Shown one piece after another: positions 1 through 6,166 of a stretch of DNA of 6,166 nt. A model generated the notes under the pieces. It worked only from the letters and a program-made list of their open reading frames with translations. It ran no database searches and was not told the origin of the DNA. The stretch lies in assembly GCA_900769465.1 (NCBI GenBank), contig CAAGGT010000016.1:1-6166 (forward strand), read 5' to 3'. Position numbers and translations under genes: made by a program. Origin of the DNA: Bacteroidaceae bacterium (GTDB taxonomy: Bacteria; Bacteroidota; Bacteroidia; Bacteroidales; Bacteroidaceae). How positions within the stretch are numbered: position 1 is the first letter of the stretch; every line of letters starts with the position of its first letter.

Positions 1-25
1 AGGCATAACTGATTTTCTGAAATAA

Positions 26-52
26 TTCTTACCTTTGCGCCATTGGTAAGAA
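26..52. promoter_or_regulatory. Inverted repeat overlapping a TAnnTTTG box; operator-like or attachment-site-like
   Basis: TTCTTACC (26-33) and GGTAAGAA (45-52) are perfect 8-base inverted arms around an 11-base centre. The left arm overlaps TACCTTTG (30-37), an exact match to the Bacteroidetes -7 box on the + strand, so this could be a promoter with an overlapping operator. No TTTG-like -33 element is evident upstream. The same bases, TTACCTTTGC (29-38), match 9 of 10 positions of the GTAnnTTTGC core known from CTnDOT-type integration sites. No integrase is in view to favour that reading. Confidence 0.35.
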
Positions 53-102
53 ATAATATCATCAAATATTAGCATTTGCTATTTATTCGGGCAATCCTGA
101 AA

Positions 103-197
103 CCTGAGAACTTTCAAAATTGTTCATAACCGGATAAGTTCAAATGCCTGCGCGTTAGCGTGGGTAGAACTTGTCGTATGAGCAGGGTTTTCTCAGG
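103..197. other. Strongly foldable noncoding segment, candidate small RNA or cruciform site
   Basis: CCTGAGAA (103-110) and TTCTCAGG (190-197) are perfect outer arms. Inside, GATAAGTTC (133-141) pairs with GAACTTGTC (167-175) using one G-T pair. This stem encloses CCTGCGC (147-153) pairing with GCGTGGG (158-164) around a GTTA loop. The inner structure alone has 16 base pairs, two or three of them wobble. TCCTGA at 95-100 could compete for the 193-198 side, giving alternative folds. No open frame of useful length crosses it. Read with the TACCTTTG box at 30-37 it could be a small RNA, and with its mobile-element setting it could be an origin or recombination structure. No known RNA family was recognised. 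Confidence 0.45.
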
Positions 198-212
198 ACC
201 CCAGGACGGATG

Positions 213-237
213 AGCGATATCCACGCTATTCTTTTAA
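213..237 (+). terminator. Weak hairpin followed by a T-rich run
   Basis: AGCG (213-216) and CGCT (224-227) flank a seven-base loop and are followed by ATTCTTTTAAA. If a small RNA is made from 1-210 this could be its 3' end. The stem is only four pairs, so the call is tentative. Confidence 0.15.
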
Positions 238-254
238 ATACGTATATCAATTCA

Positions 255-282
255 GTTGTCTCTAATGAGGCGACTATTTTTG
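255..282 (+). promoter_or_regulatory. Candidate Bacteroidetes-type promoter for the methylase-helicase gene
   Basis: TATTTTTG at 275-282 fits the Bacteroidetes -7 box TAnnTTTG exactly. A GTTG at 255-258 could be the -33 element (consensus TTTG), 16 bases upstream, which is slightly short of the usual spacing. Transcription would start near 289-292, giving a leader of about 200 bases that contains the whole copy 1 repeat. The box is short and can occur by chance. Confidence 0.4.
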
Positions 283-317
283 TGTCTGTCAGTTCGAGGG
301 GCTGAACTTACTGTTTA

Positions 318-435
318 TTGATGCAAAAATATGGAAACGGCCCTCTAAGGACGAGTCAAGGCCAAGACGAGATTTTTGAAAAATCTCCACCCTCCGGGTA
401 GTATTTTCCAAAAATGCCTTGACACGTCCGGACCG
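318..435 (+). repeat. 118-bp direct repeat, copy 1 (leader of the methylase-helicase gene)
   Basis: Every base of 318-435 matches 6049-6166 in the same orientation, an offset of 5731 bases. Upstream the match breaks at 317, although a gapped similarity (GAAC then ACTGTTT) reaches back to about 304. Downstream the limit is unknown because copy 2 runs off the window. The repeat ends 55 bases before the ATG of the giant gene and falls between it and the candidate promoter at 255-282. Its internal symmetry is given under the structured leader. It could be a shared gene leader, a small mobile repeat or a recombination site. Confidence 0.97.
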
Positions 436-439
436 TTTC
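334..439 (+). other. Long imperfect inverted repeat enclosing three hairpins: candidate structured leader RNA
   Basis: Outer stem: GAAACGG (334-340) pairs with CCGTTTC (433-439). After an internal loop (341-348 and 430-432), 349-362 pairs with 416-429 at 13 of 14 positions, the exception being A354 opposite A424. Enclosed are three local hairpins: GAGATTTTT/AAAAATCTC (369-377 and 379-387), ACCC/GGGT (389-392 and 396-399) and ATTTT/AAAAT (403-407 and 411-415). On paper this is a four-way junction. It lies in the likely 5' untranslated region of the gene at 491 and recurs in copy 2, cut before its last four bases. It could act as a regulatory leader, a processed small RNA or a single-stranded DNA recombination substrate. 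The pairing is seen directly; the function is not known. Confidence 0.6.
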
Positions 440-447
440 AAAGGAGG
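440..447 (+). promoter_or_regulatory. Perfect Shine-Dalgarno-like AAAGGAGG with no start codon at usable distance
   Basis: AAAGGAGG lies immediately after the closing stem of the structured leader. The next in-frame ATG (491) is 43 bases downstream, too far for classical pairing, and no ATG or GTG lies 5-10 bases after it. It may be a relic, part of the leader structure, a ribosome standby site, or coincidence. Confidence 0.25.
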
Positions 448-490
448 CATCAAAAACAGTTTAAGTTCAACCATTAACAGTGTTTTGCTT

Positions 491-3400
491 ATGTCTTATA
501 ACATAAAACAGAAACTTCAAGACAACATTGATGCTGTCAGAACGATGTTCAGGCTCGTCAAGGAATGTCGTATATCTGACCCTCCGGAACGGGAAGTGCT
601 TAGTAAGTATTCCGGTTTTGGCGGCATCAAGTGTATCCTGAACTACACGAAAGGCAGTTCGGATATATCACAGTGGGCTAAAGCAGACCAGAGACTTTAT
701 CCTTTGGCTATGGAACTCTTCGATCTCATCCGAGAGAAAACATCCAACGAAAATGAATGCAACGAGTTTATATCAAGTCTGAAGTCATCTGTGCTTACGG
801 CCTTCTACACTCCTGCGGAAATCGTTGATGCGATAGCAGAATCATTCAAGTCCAAAGGATATGAGTTCCGTTCGATGCTCGATCCCGCTGCCGGTACAGG
901 TGTCTTCATAGATTCCTTCAGGAAGAGTTTCTCACTTTCAGAAACAGTTGCTTACGAAAAGGACAAGATTACAGGCAACATCCTCGCAGGCATACATCCT
1001 TTCATCAATCTCCGGATAGATGGATTTGAGACTATCGGTGACAAATATGACAACTACTTCGATCTGGTCACGACCAATATCCCTTTCGGAGACATAGCGG
1101 TCTTTGATCCGTCATTCTCAACGAGTCGAAATCCGACACGGAAATCAGCCACGAAGAAAATCCACAACTACTACTTTCTCAAAGCATTGGATGTCACCAG
1201 AAATGGTGGCATCATTGCTTTTATAACCTCCCAGGGAGTTATGGATACTCCCGGCAATTCAGATGTCAGGCGTGAAATTCTCTCCCACGCAGACCTGATC
1301 ACAGCTGTAAGGTTTCCGAATAATCTCTTTACCGAAAATGCGAACACACAGGTAGGAAGCGACCTTGTGATACTTCGTAAGAACAGTTCAAAGCAAGCCC
1401 TTACAGATGCGGAAGAGGATTTCCTGAATACGGTCAGCGAAGACGGAATCTGTACCAACAGATATTTCATAAACCGTCCGGATCATATAATCCATACATC
1501 AAAACAAATATCTACAGACCAGTACGGCAAACCGGCAATAATCCATCACCACGAAGGTGGAGTGCCGGGAATAGCACAGGACCTTTCAGCCATTCTTCTT
1601 GAAGACCTTATTCCCCAAACTCCTGCACCTGCCGATCCGAAAACAGAAAAGAAACCCTCAAATTCAGTTTTATCCACTGTGAGGACTTCGGCAAGTCAGA
1701 CCAAACCGGCCTCAAAGCCCCGCAAGCCTAAAGATGAACTTCAACTTTCACTCTTCGACTTCTCTGATGAAGACGAACTTGAAGAATCATTGCCGGACAA
1801 CGGACCGAGACCTTTCGACGGCATCTTCCGCGACCATCACAAGGACGGCTCGATGGTATATGACAGCGAACGGACAGGCGGCATATTGTCCAACATCAGT
1901 GATCCTATCTTCACCCCATTGCAACTGTCTGACTCGGATAACGAGAAGGCATTGCTATATATAATGATCAAGGATGTCTATCACTCACTATACTCCACAG
2001 AATCTGAATACCATCAAGAGAACAGCAAGGACAGGACGAGACTGAATTACCTCTACGACAGATTCATCGAAAAATACGGATGTCTGAATGCACCTCGCAA
2101 CAGAAAACTCATTCTTAATGACATCTCAGGTCGTGATACATTGGCTTTGGAACGTGAGGATAATGGCTCGTTCGTGAAGTCAGACATCTTCCATAAGCCT
2201 ACATCGTTTTCAAATGATGTCCTTGAACACGCAGACACACCGGAAGAGGCTCTGTCATCATCATTGAACCTATACGGAGAAGTAAACCTCTCATATATGG
2301 AATCCATCTCCTCCCTTTCAAGATCAGAACTCATCGAGGCACTGCGAGGCAGGATATTCTACAACCCGTTTACCGGATATCAGACCAAAGACCGTTACAT
2401 TTCAGGCAATGTCATCGAAAAGGCCGAACGGATCGAGCAGTGGATTGAATGTAATCCGGATGACAGTCATATCGATGAGACCAGATCTGCATTGCATGTT
2501 CTGAAGGCTTCGGTTCCTGAGCCTATAGCATTTGAAGATCTGGACTTCAATTTCGGAGAAAGATGGATCCCGTCAGACATATATGCCAGGTATATGACAG
2601 AACTCTACGAGACAGACATCACAATCCGATATGTAGAGGATATTGATGAATTTACTGCAGACAGAGGATGCTACACAGCAAAGATAGGTGACGAGTTCTG
2701 TGTGAGAGGATATTACAAGACATACGACGGAATGCATCTTCTTATTCACGCCCTGCACAATACGGTGCCTAATATGATGAAGTGCATCGGAGTCGATGAA
2801 CACGGCAATGACATCAAGGTCAGAGACAGTGAGGGAATCCAGCTGGCCAGCAGCAAGATCGACGAGATAAGGAACGGCTTCAGCCAGTGGCTTGAGAATC
2901 AGTCTCAGGAGTTCAAGACATCTCTTGCCGATATGTACAACCGCAAGTTCAACTGCAATGTACGTCCGGCATTCGACGGCAGTCACCTTACCTTCCCAGG
3001 ACTTGACCTCGAAAGCCTTTCAGCACGATACGGCATCAACAGCATATATGCAAGCCAGAAGGATTGTGTGTGGATGCTCCTTCAGAACGGTGGCGGAATC
3101 TGCGATCACGAAGTCGGAACAGGCAAGACCCTCATTATGTGTATGGCTGCCCACGAGATGAAGCGTCTGCATCTGGCTCAGAAACCGATGATAATAGCAC
3201 TCAAAGCAAATGTGGCTGAAATAGCATCTACATATATGACCGCATATCCTGATGCGAAAGTGCTGTATGCCGCAGAAAAGGACTTCTCTCCGGCCAACAG
3301 GGTCCGCTTCTTCAACGACATCCGCAACAACGACTTCGACTGCGTGATAATGTCTCACGATCAGTTCTGCAAGATACCGCAGTCACAGGAGATACAGCGT

Positions 3401-5593
3401 GACATCATACAGGCGGAACTTGACAGCGTAGTGACCAGTCTTGAACTCCTGAGAGAGCAAGGCAGGAACATATCAAAGCGAATGCTCAGCGGTCTTGAGA
3501 AGCGACTGAAGAACCTTGAGGCGAAACTTAAGGATATCACCTACGCCATAAACTCACGTCGTGACGATGTGGTGGACTTCAAGATGATGGGGATCGATCA
3601 TATCTTCATCGACGAATCCCATCAGTTCAAGAACCTTATGTTCCATACAAGACACAGCAGGGTCGCAGGTCTTGGAAACCCAGAGGGCAGTCAGAAGGCA
3701 CTCAATCTCCTCTATGCCATAAGGACTATACAAGAACGGACAGGAAAGGACCTTGGTGCAACATTCCTCTCAGGAACCACCATCAGCAACTCCCTTACAG
3801 AACTCTATGTACTGTTCAAGTATCTGCGTCCTAACGAACTGGCAAGACAGCATATCCCTTGCTTTGATGCCTGGGCTGCCATATTCACAAAGAAGACTAC
3901 GGAATTTGAATTCAATGTCACAAACAATATAGTCCAGAAGGAGAGATTCAGATACTTCATCAAGGTTCCTGAACTGGCAGCGTTCTATAATGAGATAACG
4001 GATTACCGCACGGCAGAAGATGTCGGGGTTGACCGCCCACGCAAGAGGGAGATGCTTCACAACATCCCACCGACTCCGGACCAGGAAGCCTTCATTCAGA
4101 AACTGATGGAGTTTGCAAATTCCGGAGATGCCACAATACTTGGCAGAGAACCCCTGTCTGAAAGCGAAGAACAGGCGAAGATGCTCATCGCAACAGATTA
4201 TGCAAGGAAGATGGCTCTTGATATGAGACTCATCGATCCTTCGTATGAAGACCATCCAGACAACAAGGCAAGTCATTGTGCAAGGCTGGTTGCCGAGTAT
4301 TATCATCGTTACGAAGCTCAGAAGGGAACGCAGTTCATATTCTCTGATCTGGGCACATATCAGCCGGGACAATGGAATATTTATTCAGAAATCAAGCGAA
4401 AACTCATTGAGGATTATGGAATACCTGCACAGGAAATCCGTTTCATTCAGGAATGTAAGAACCAGACGGCCAGAAAGGAACTGATTGCTCAGATGAACTC
4501 CGGACAGGTAAGAGTACTGTTCGGATCGACATCAATGCTCGGCACGGGAGTGAATGCACAGAAACGCTGCGCGGCTATACATCATCTCGATACACCTTGG
4601 AGACCTTCTGACCTTCAGCAGCGAGATGGACGAGGTGTCAGAGCAGGAAACGAAATAGCAAAACAATATGCAGACAACACGGTAGATGACATCATATACG
4701 CAGTGGAGAAATCTCTCGACAGTTACAAATTCAATCTCCTTCATTGCAAGCAGACCTTCATATCCCAGCTCAAGAGCGGAGCAATGGGAGCAAGAACCAT
4801 AGATGAGGGCTCGATGGATGAGAAATCCGGAATGAATTACTCTGAATATATGGCTATACTTTCTGGCAACACCGACCTGCTGGACAAGGCGAAACTGGAA
4901 AAGCGTATTGCTTCCCTTGAAGGCGAACGCAAATCATTCAACAAGGGACGCAGGGATACGGAAACAAGACTGCGGAAGATACAGCAGGACAGACAGCAGG
5001 CACAGGATATCCTTGACAGGCTCCTTGCAGATCAGGCTCAGTTCCAGGCAGAGAAGAAATGCGATTCGGCAGGAAACATCCTGAACCTTGTCAGGATAGA
5101 CGGTGTGAATGCAATGGACGAAAAGGTCATCGGAACAAAACTTCAGACCATTGCCAGAACAGCACGGACAGACGGCAGATTCCAGAAGATAGGTAGCCTG
5201 TACGGATTTACGGTAGAGGTCATCACCGATGTGTCCTATGAAACAGGTACGCCAGTCTATTCCAACAGGTTCTGTGTGAGGGGCCAGTACAGGCACACTT
5301 ACAACAGTGGAAGGATAGCAATGGCAGACACTCACGCAGCCACCGTCAATTTCCTGAACGCACTTCAGAGGATGCCACAGGTCATTGCCCAGTACCAAGA
5401 TAGGATAAGCACCTTTGACAAAGATATTCCGGCACTTCAGGAAATCGTATCCAAGACCTGGAAGAAGGAAGACGAACTCCGCACCCTCAAGTCAGAACTT
5501 GCCGCACTCGACAGGAAAATCTCTCTCGACCTTGCCCCATCACGTCCAGATGACCAGACTCCAGACACTACCACGATAAAGGATGCAGCATAG
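491..5593 (+). CDS. Giant N6-adenine DNA methylase / SF2 (SNF2-like) helicase fusion protein of a mobile element
   Basis: A 1700-residue fusion protein, numbered from the ATG at 491. The N-terminal part looks like an N6-adenine methyltransferase: KYSGFGG (39-45), a YTPAEIV motif (from 106), the SAM-binding loop DPAAGTG (131-137) and a catalytic-type NIPF (196-199) in place of canonical NPPF. A charged, Pro/Ser-rich linker (about 375-450) contains QLSLF (418-422). The helicase half has Walker A HEVGTGKT (873-880), a coiled-coil-like insert (about 970-1020), DESH (1041-1044), SGTT (1094-1097), motif V GTGVNAQ (1351-1357) and motif VI QRDGRGVR (1377-1384). Charged coiled coils follow (about 1466-1523 and 1630-1690). 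Such fusions are common on integrative elements and phages; P1 DarB, a related architecture, is an anti-restriction protein. Anti-restriction or DNA processing is inferred. The frame stays open upstream to a TTG at 419, but that lies inside the repeat, so ATG 491 is preferred. No nuclease motif was recognised. Confidence 0.93.
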   Translation: MSYNIKQKLQDNIDAVRTMFRLVKECRISDPPEREVLSKYSGFGGIKCILNYTKGSSDISQWAKADQRLYPLAMELFDLIREKTSNENECNEFISSLKSSVLTAFYTPAEIVDAIAESFKSKGYEFRSMLDPAAGTGVFIDSFRKSFSLSETVAYEKDKITGNILAGIHPFINLRIDGFETIGDKYDNYFDLVTTNIPFGDIAVFDPSFSTSRNPTRKSATKKIHNYYFLKALDVTRNGGIIAFITSQGVMDTPGNSDVRREILSHADLITAVRFPNNLFTENANTQVGSDLVILRKNSSKQALTDAEEDFLNTVSEDGICTNRYFINRPDHIIHTSKQISTDQYGKPAIIHHHEGGVPGIAQDLSAILLEDLIPQTPAPADPKTEKKPSNSVLSTVRTSASQTKPASKPRKPKDELQLSLFDFSDEDELEESLPDNGPRPFDGIFRDHHKDGSMVYDSERTGGILSNISDPIFTPLQLSDSDNEKALLYIMIKDVYHSLYSTESEYHQENSKDRTRLNYLYDRFIEKYGCLNAPRNRKLILNDISGRDTLALEREDNGSFVKSDIFHKPTSFSNDVLEHADTPEEALSSSLNLYGEVNLSYMESISSLSRSELIEALRGRIFYNPFTGYQTKDRYISGNVIEKAERIEQWIECNPDDSHIDETRSALHVLKASVPEPIAFEDLDFNFGERWIPSDIYARYMTELYETDITIRYVEDIDEFTADRGCYTAKIGDEFCVRGYYKTYDGMHLLIHALHNTVPNMMKCIGVDEHGNDIKVRDSEGIQLASSKIDEIRNGFSQWLENQSQEFKTSLADMYNRKFNCNVRPAFDGSHLTFPGLDLESLSARYGINSIYASQKDCVWMLLQNGGGICDHEVGTGKTLIMCMAAHEMKRLHLAQKPMIIALKANVAEIASTYMTAYPDAKVLYAAEKDFSPANRVRFFNDIRNNDFDCVIMSHDQFCKIPQSQEIQRDIIQAELDSVVTSLELLREQGRNISKRMLSGLEKRLKNLEAKLKDITYAINSRRDDVVDFKMMGIDHIFIDESHQFKNLMFHTRHSRVAGLGNPEGSQKALNLLYAIRTIQERTGKDLGATFLSGTTISNSLTELYVLFKYLRPNELARQHIPCFDAWAAIFTKKTTEFEFNVTNNIVQKERFRYFIKVPELAAFYNEITDYRTAEDVGVDRPRKREMLHNIPPTPDQEAFIQKLMEFANSGDATILGREPLSESEEQAKMLIATDYARKMALDMRLIDPSYEDHPDNKASHCARLVAEYYHRYEAQKGTQFIFSDLGTYQPGQWNIYSEIKRKLIEDYGIPAQEIRFIQECKNQTARKELIAQMNSGQVRVLFGSTSMLGTGVNAQKRCAAIHHLDTPWRPSDLQQRDGRGVRAGNEIAKQYADNTVDDIIYAVEKSLDSYKFNLLHCKQTFISQLKSGAMGARTIDEGSMDEKSGMNYSEYMAILSGNTDLLDKAKLEKRIASLEGERKSFNKGRRDTETRLRKIQQDRQQAQDILDRLLADQAQFQAEKKCDSAGNILNLVRIDGVNAMDEKVIGTKLQTIARTARTDGRFQKIGSLYGFTVEVITDVSYETGTPVYSNRFCVRGQYRHTYNSGRIAMADTHAATVNFLNALQRMPQVIAQYQDRISTFDKDIPALQEIVSKTWKKEDELRTLKSELAALDRKISLDLAPSRPDDQTPDTTTIKDAA

Positions 5594-5662
5594 CGTATAT
5601 GCAAGCAAATCTCTTCACATATCAGTACTAATTATATCACAATCATAACAACTCAAATCATT
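5594..5662. other. Short AT-rich gap between the two genes
   Basis: 69 bases without a recognisable promoter box, Shine-Dalgarno sequence or T-tailed hairpin. The only symmetry is a weak ATATG/CATAT pair (5597-5601 and 5618-5622). This is compatible with read-through from the large gene into the small one. Confidence 0.5.
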
Positions 5663-5914
5663 ATGAAAATTTTACCTGAAAATGCAGTTTCAAGTTTCTT
5701 CTACTATATGTGGAATACTTGGAGCGAAGAGGAATGCAAGATTATCTTCAAAGGAATGTATAAACACTTCTGGGCGAAATGGAACTCTCTTGCCGGAAAA
5801 TCTTTATTAGGTGCGGCCGAACGCTTCTATGCAGAACTTTCCACTAATAATCGTGAGCAGCTTGTGAATCGTGCTGTACTGCTATATGATGGAAGAGGAA
5901 AGAGGCAATTGTGA
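5663..5914 (+). CDS. Small aromatic-rich protein of unknown function (83 aa)
   Basis: I do not recognise a family. The 83-residue product starts MKILPENAV and is unusually rich in aromatic residues in its first half, with four tryptophans in MWNTW (16-20) and FWAKW (36-40). The second half looks helical (LLGAAERFYAEL) and it ends in a basic GRGKRQL tail. There is no signal peptide or convincing membrane segment. It lies 69 bases downstream of the methylase-helicase gene on the same strand, with no clear terminator between, so co-transcription is plausible. The ATG at 5663 follows an AT-rich stretch without a Shine-Dalgarno sequence, as is usual in Bacteroidetes. The protein-like composition and position support a real gene, perhaps an accessory partner of the large protein, but that role is a guess. 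Confidence 0.62.
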   Translation: MKILPENAVSSFFYYMWNTWSEEECKIIFKGMYKHFWAKWNSLAGKSLLGAAERFYAELSTNNREQLVNRAVLLYDGRGKRQL

Positions 5915-5932
5915 GCATATAAACAGATGCTC
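5913..5932 (+). other. Small hairpin at the stop codon of the 83-aa gene
   Basis: GAGCAT (5913-5918) and ATGCTC (5927-5932) are perfect arms around eight bases, overlapping the TGA stop. No T-run follows, so it is not a good intrinsic terminator; it may limit 3' degradation or mean nothing. Confidence 0.25.
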
Positions 5933-6048
5933 TGCGGTTCTTACTCTCTATAAATCTAACACACGATCACACCATTGTTATAATCGTACAGAGGGCTATG
6001 GGTATATGGTAGAGAGATTGATTCTCAAACGGTCGAACCTAACTGTTT
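5915..6048. other. Noncoding spacer before repeat copy 2
   Basis: AT-rich, with no convincing gene. A 7-base inverted pair CTCTCTA (5944-5950) and TAGAGAG (6010-6016) spans 59 bases, and a small GAGA/TCTC hairpin lies near 6014-6026. The last stretch (6035-6048) shows gapped resemblance to the bases upstream of copy 1. A 34-codon frame from ATG 6006 runs into the repeat and stops at 6110, but copy 1 has no equivalent start, so it is not called a gene. Confidence 0.45.
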
Positions 6049-6166
6049 TTGATGCAAAAATATGGAAACGGCCCTCTAAGGACGAGTCAAGGCCAAGACG
6101 AGATTTTTGAAAAATCTCCACCCTCCGGGTAGTATTTTCCAAAAATGCCTTGACACGTCCGGACCG
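6049..6166 (+). repeat. 118-bp direct repeat, copy 2 (cut by window end)
   Basis: Identical to 318-435 with no mismatch. The window stops inside it: position 6166 corresponds to 435, whereas the symmetrical structure of copy 1 closes at 439, so the repeat probably continues. By analogy with copy 1 a further gene on the + strand may begin roughly 50-60 bases beyond the edge. Unlike copy 1, no TAnnTTTG box is visible in the 135 bases before it. Confidence 0.97.

Noticed and set aside
289..474. 61-residue open frame on the minus strand across repeat copy 1
   Set aside because: It is made mostly of the repeat, antisense to the probable leader, and most of its length comes from a noncoding inverted structure.
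419..490. Extending the giant gene to a TTG start at 419
   Set aside because: The first residues would come from the repeat and its closing stem. ATG 491 is a normal start codon and leaves the conserved methylase region intact.
3770..4372. 200-residue minus-strand open frame inside the helicase region
   Set aside because: It lies opposite essential helicase motifs and shows no recognisable domain; it is a shadow of the coding strand.
5960..5990. TATAAT-like sequence near 5980 as a sigma-70 promoter
   Set aside because: Bacteroidetes primary promoters use the TAnnTTTG type, and AT-rich spacer DNA gives such matches by chance.
5871..6110. 79-residue + strand frame overlapping the end of the small gene and entering repeat copy 2
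   Set aside because: It overlaps a better gene in another frame, has no recognisable features, and the matching frame at copy 1 has no ATG, GTG or TTG start.
1..6166. The window as a closed circle with overlapping ends
   Set aside because: A 5731-bp circle would require 1-317 to match 5732-6048. These differ, beginning with the mismatch at 317 versus 6048.
318..6166. CRISPR array or insertion sequence ends formed by the repeats
   Set aside because: There are only two copies 5.7 kb apart in direct orientation, no regular spacers, no transposase between them and no visible target duplication.

Overview
This looks like part of a Bacteroidetes mobile or conjugative element (Bacteroides, Parabacteroides or Prevotella type). 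The evidence is the large methylase-helicase fusion protein typical of integrative elements of that phylum, promoter-like boxes of the TAnnTTTG type, and gene starts without a Shine-Dalgarno sequence. The host and element are inferred. No integrase, relaxase, transfer or plasmid-replication gene lies in the window.

Layout. Bases 1-490 carry no convincing gene. They hold an inverted repeat around a TACCTTTG box (26-52), a strongly foldable segment (about 103-197), a candidate promoter (255-282), and the first copy of a 118-bp exact repeat (318-435). Bases 491-5593 encode one 1700-residue protein with an N-terminal N6-adenine methylase-like domain, a linker containing a sliding-clamp-type motif, and a C-terminal SF2/SNF2-like helicase followed by coiled coils. 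Bases 5663-5914 encode an unrecognised 83-residue, aromatic-rich protein. The remaining sequence to 6048 is AT-rich and noncoding, and the window ends inside a second exact copy of the repeat (6049-6166).

The most notable structure is that repeat. Together with the bases just after copy 1 it folds on paper as a long imperfect stem (334-362 with 416-439) enclosing three small hairpins. Copy 1 sits between the candidate promoter and the start codon, so it would form most of the 5' leader of the giant gene. Copy 2 is in the same orientation at the right edge and may be the leader of a further gene outside the window. The two copies bracket the methylase-helicase gene and the small gene as a 5731-bp unit.

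The giant protein resembles the methylase-helicase fusions carried by phages and integrative elements, of which P1 DarB is a known anti-restriction example. Protecting or handling the element's DNA during transfer is therefore a reasonable hypothesis, but nothing here proves it.
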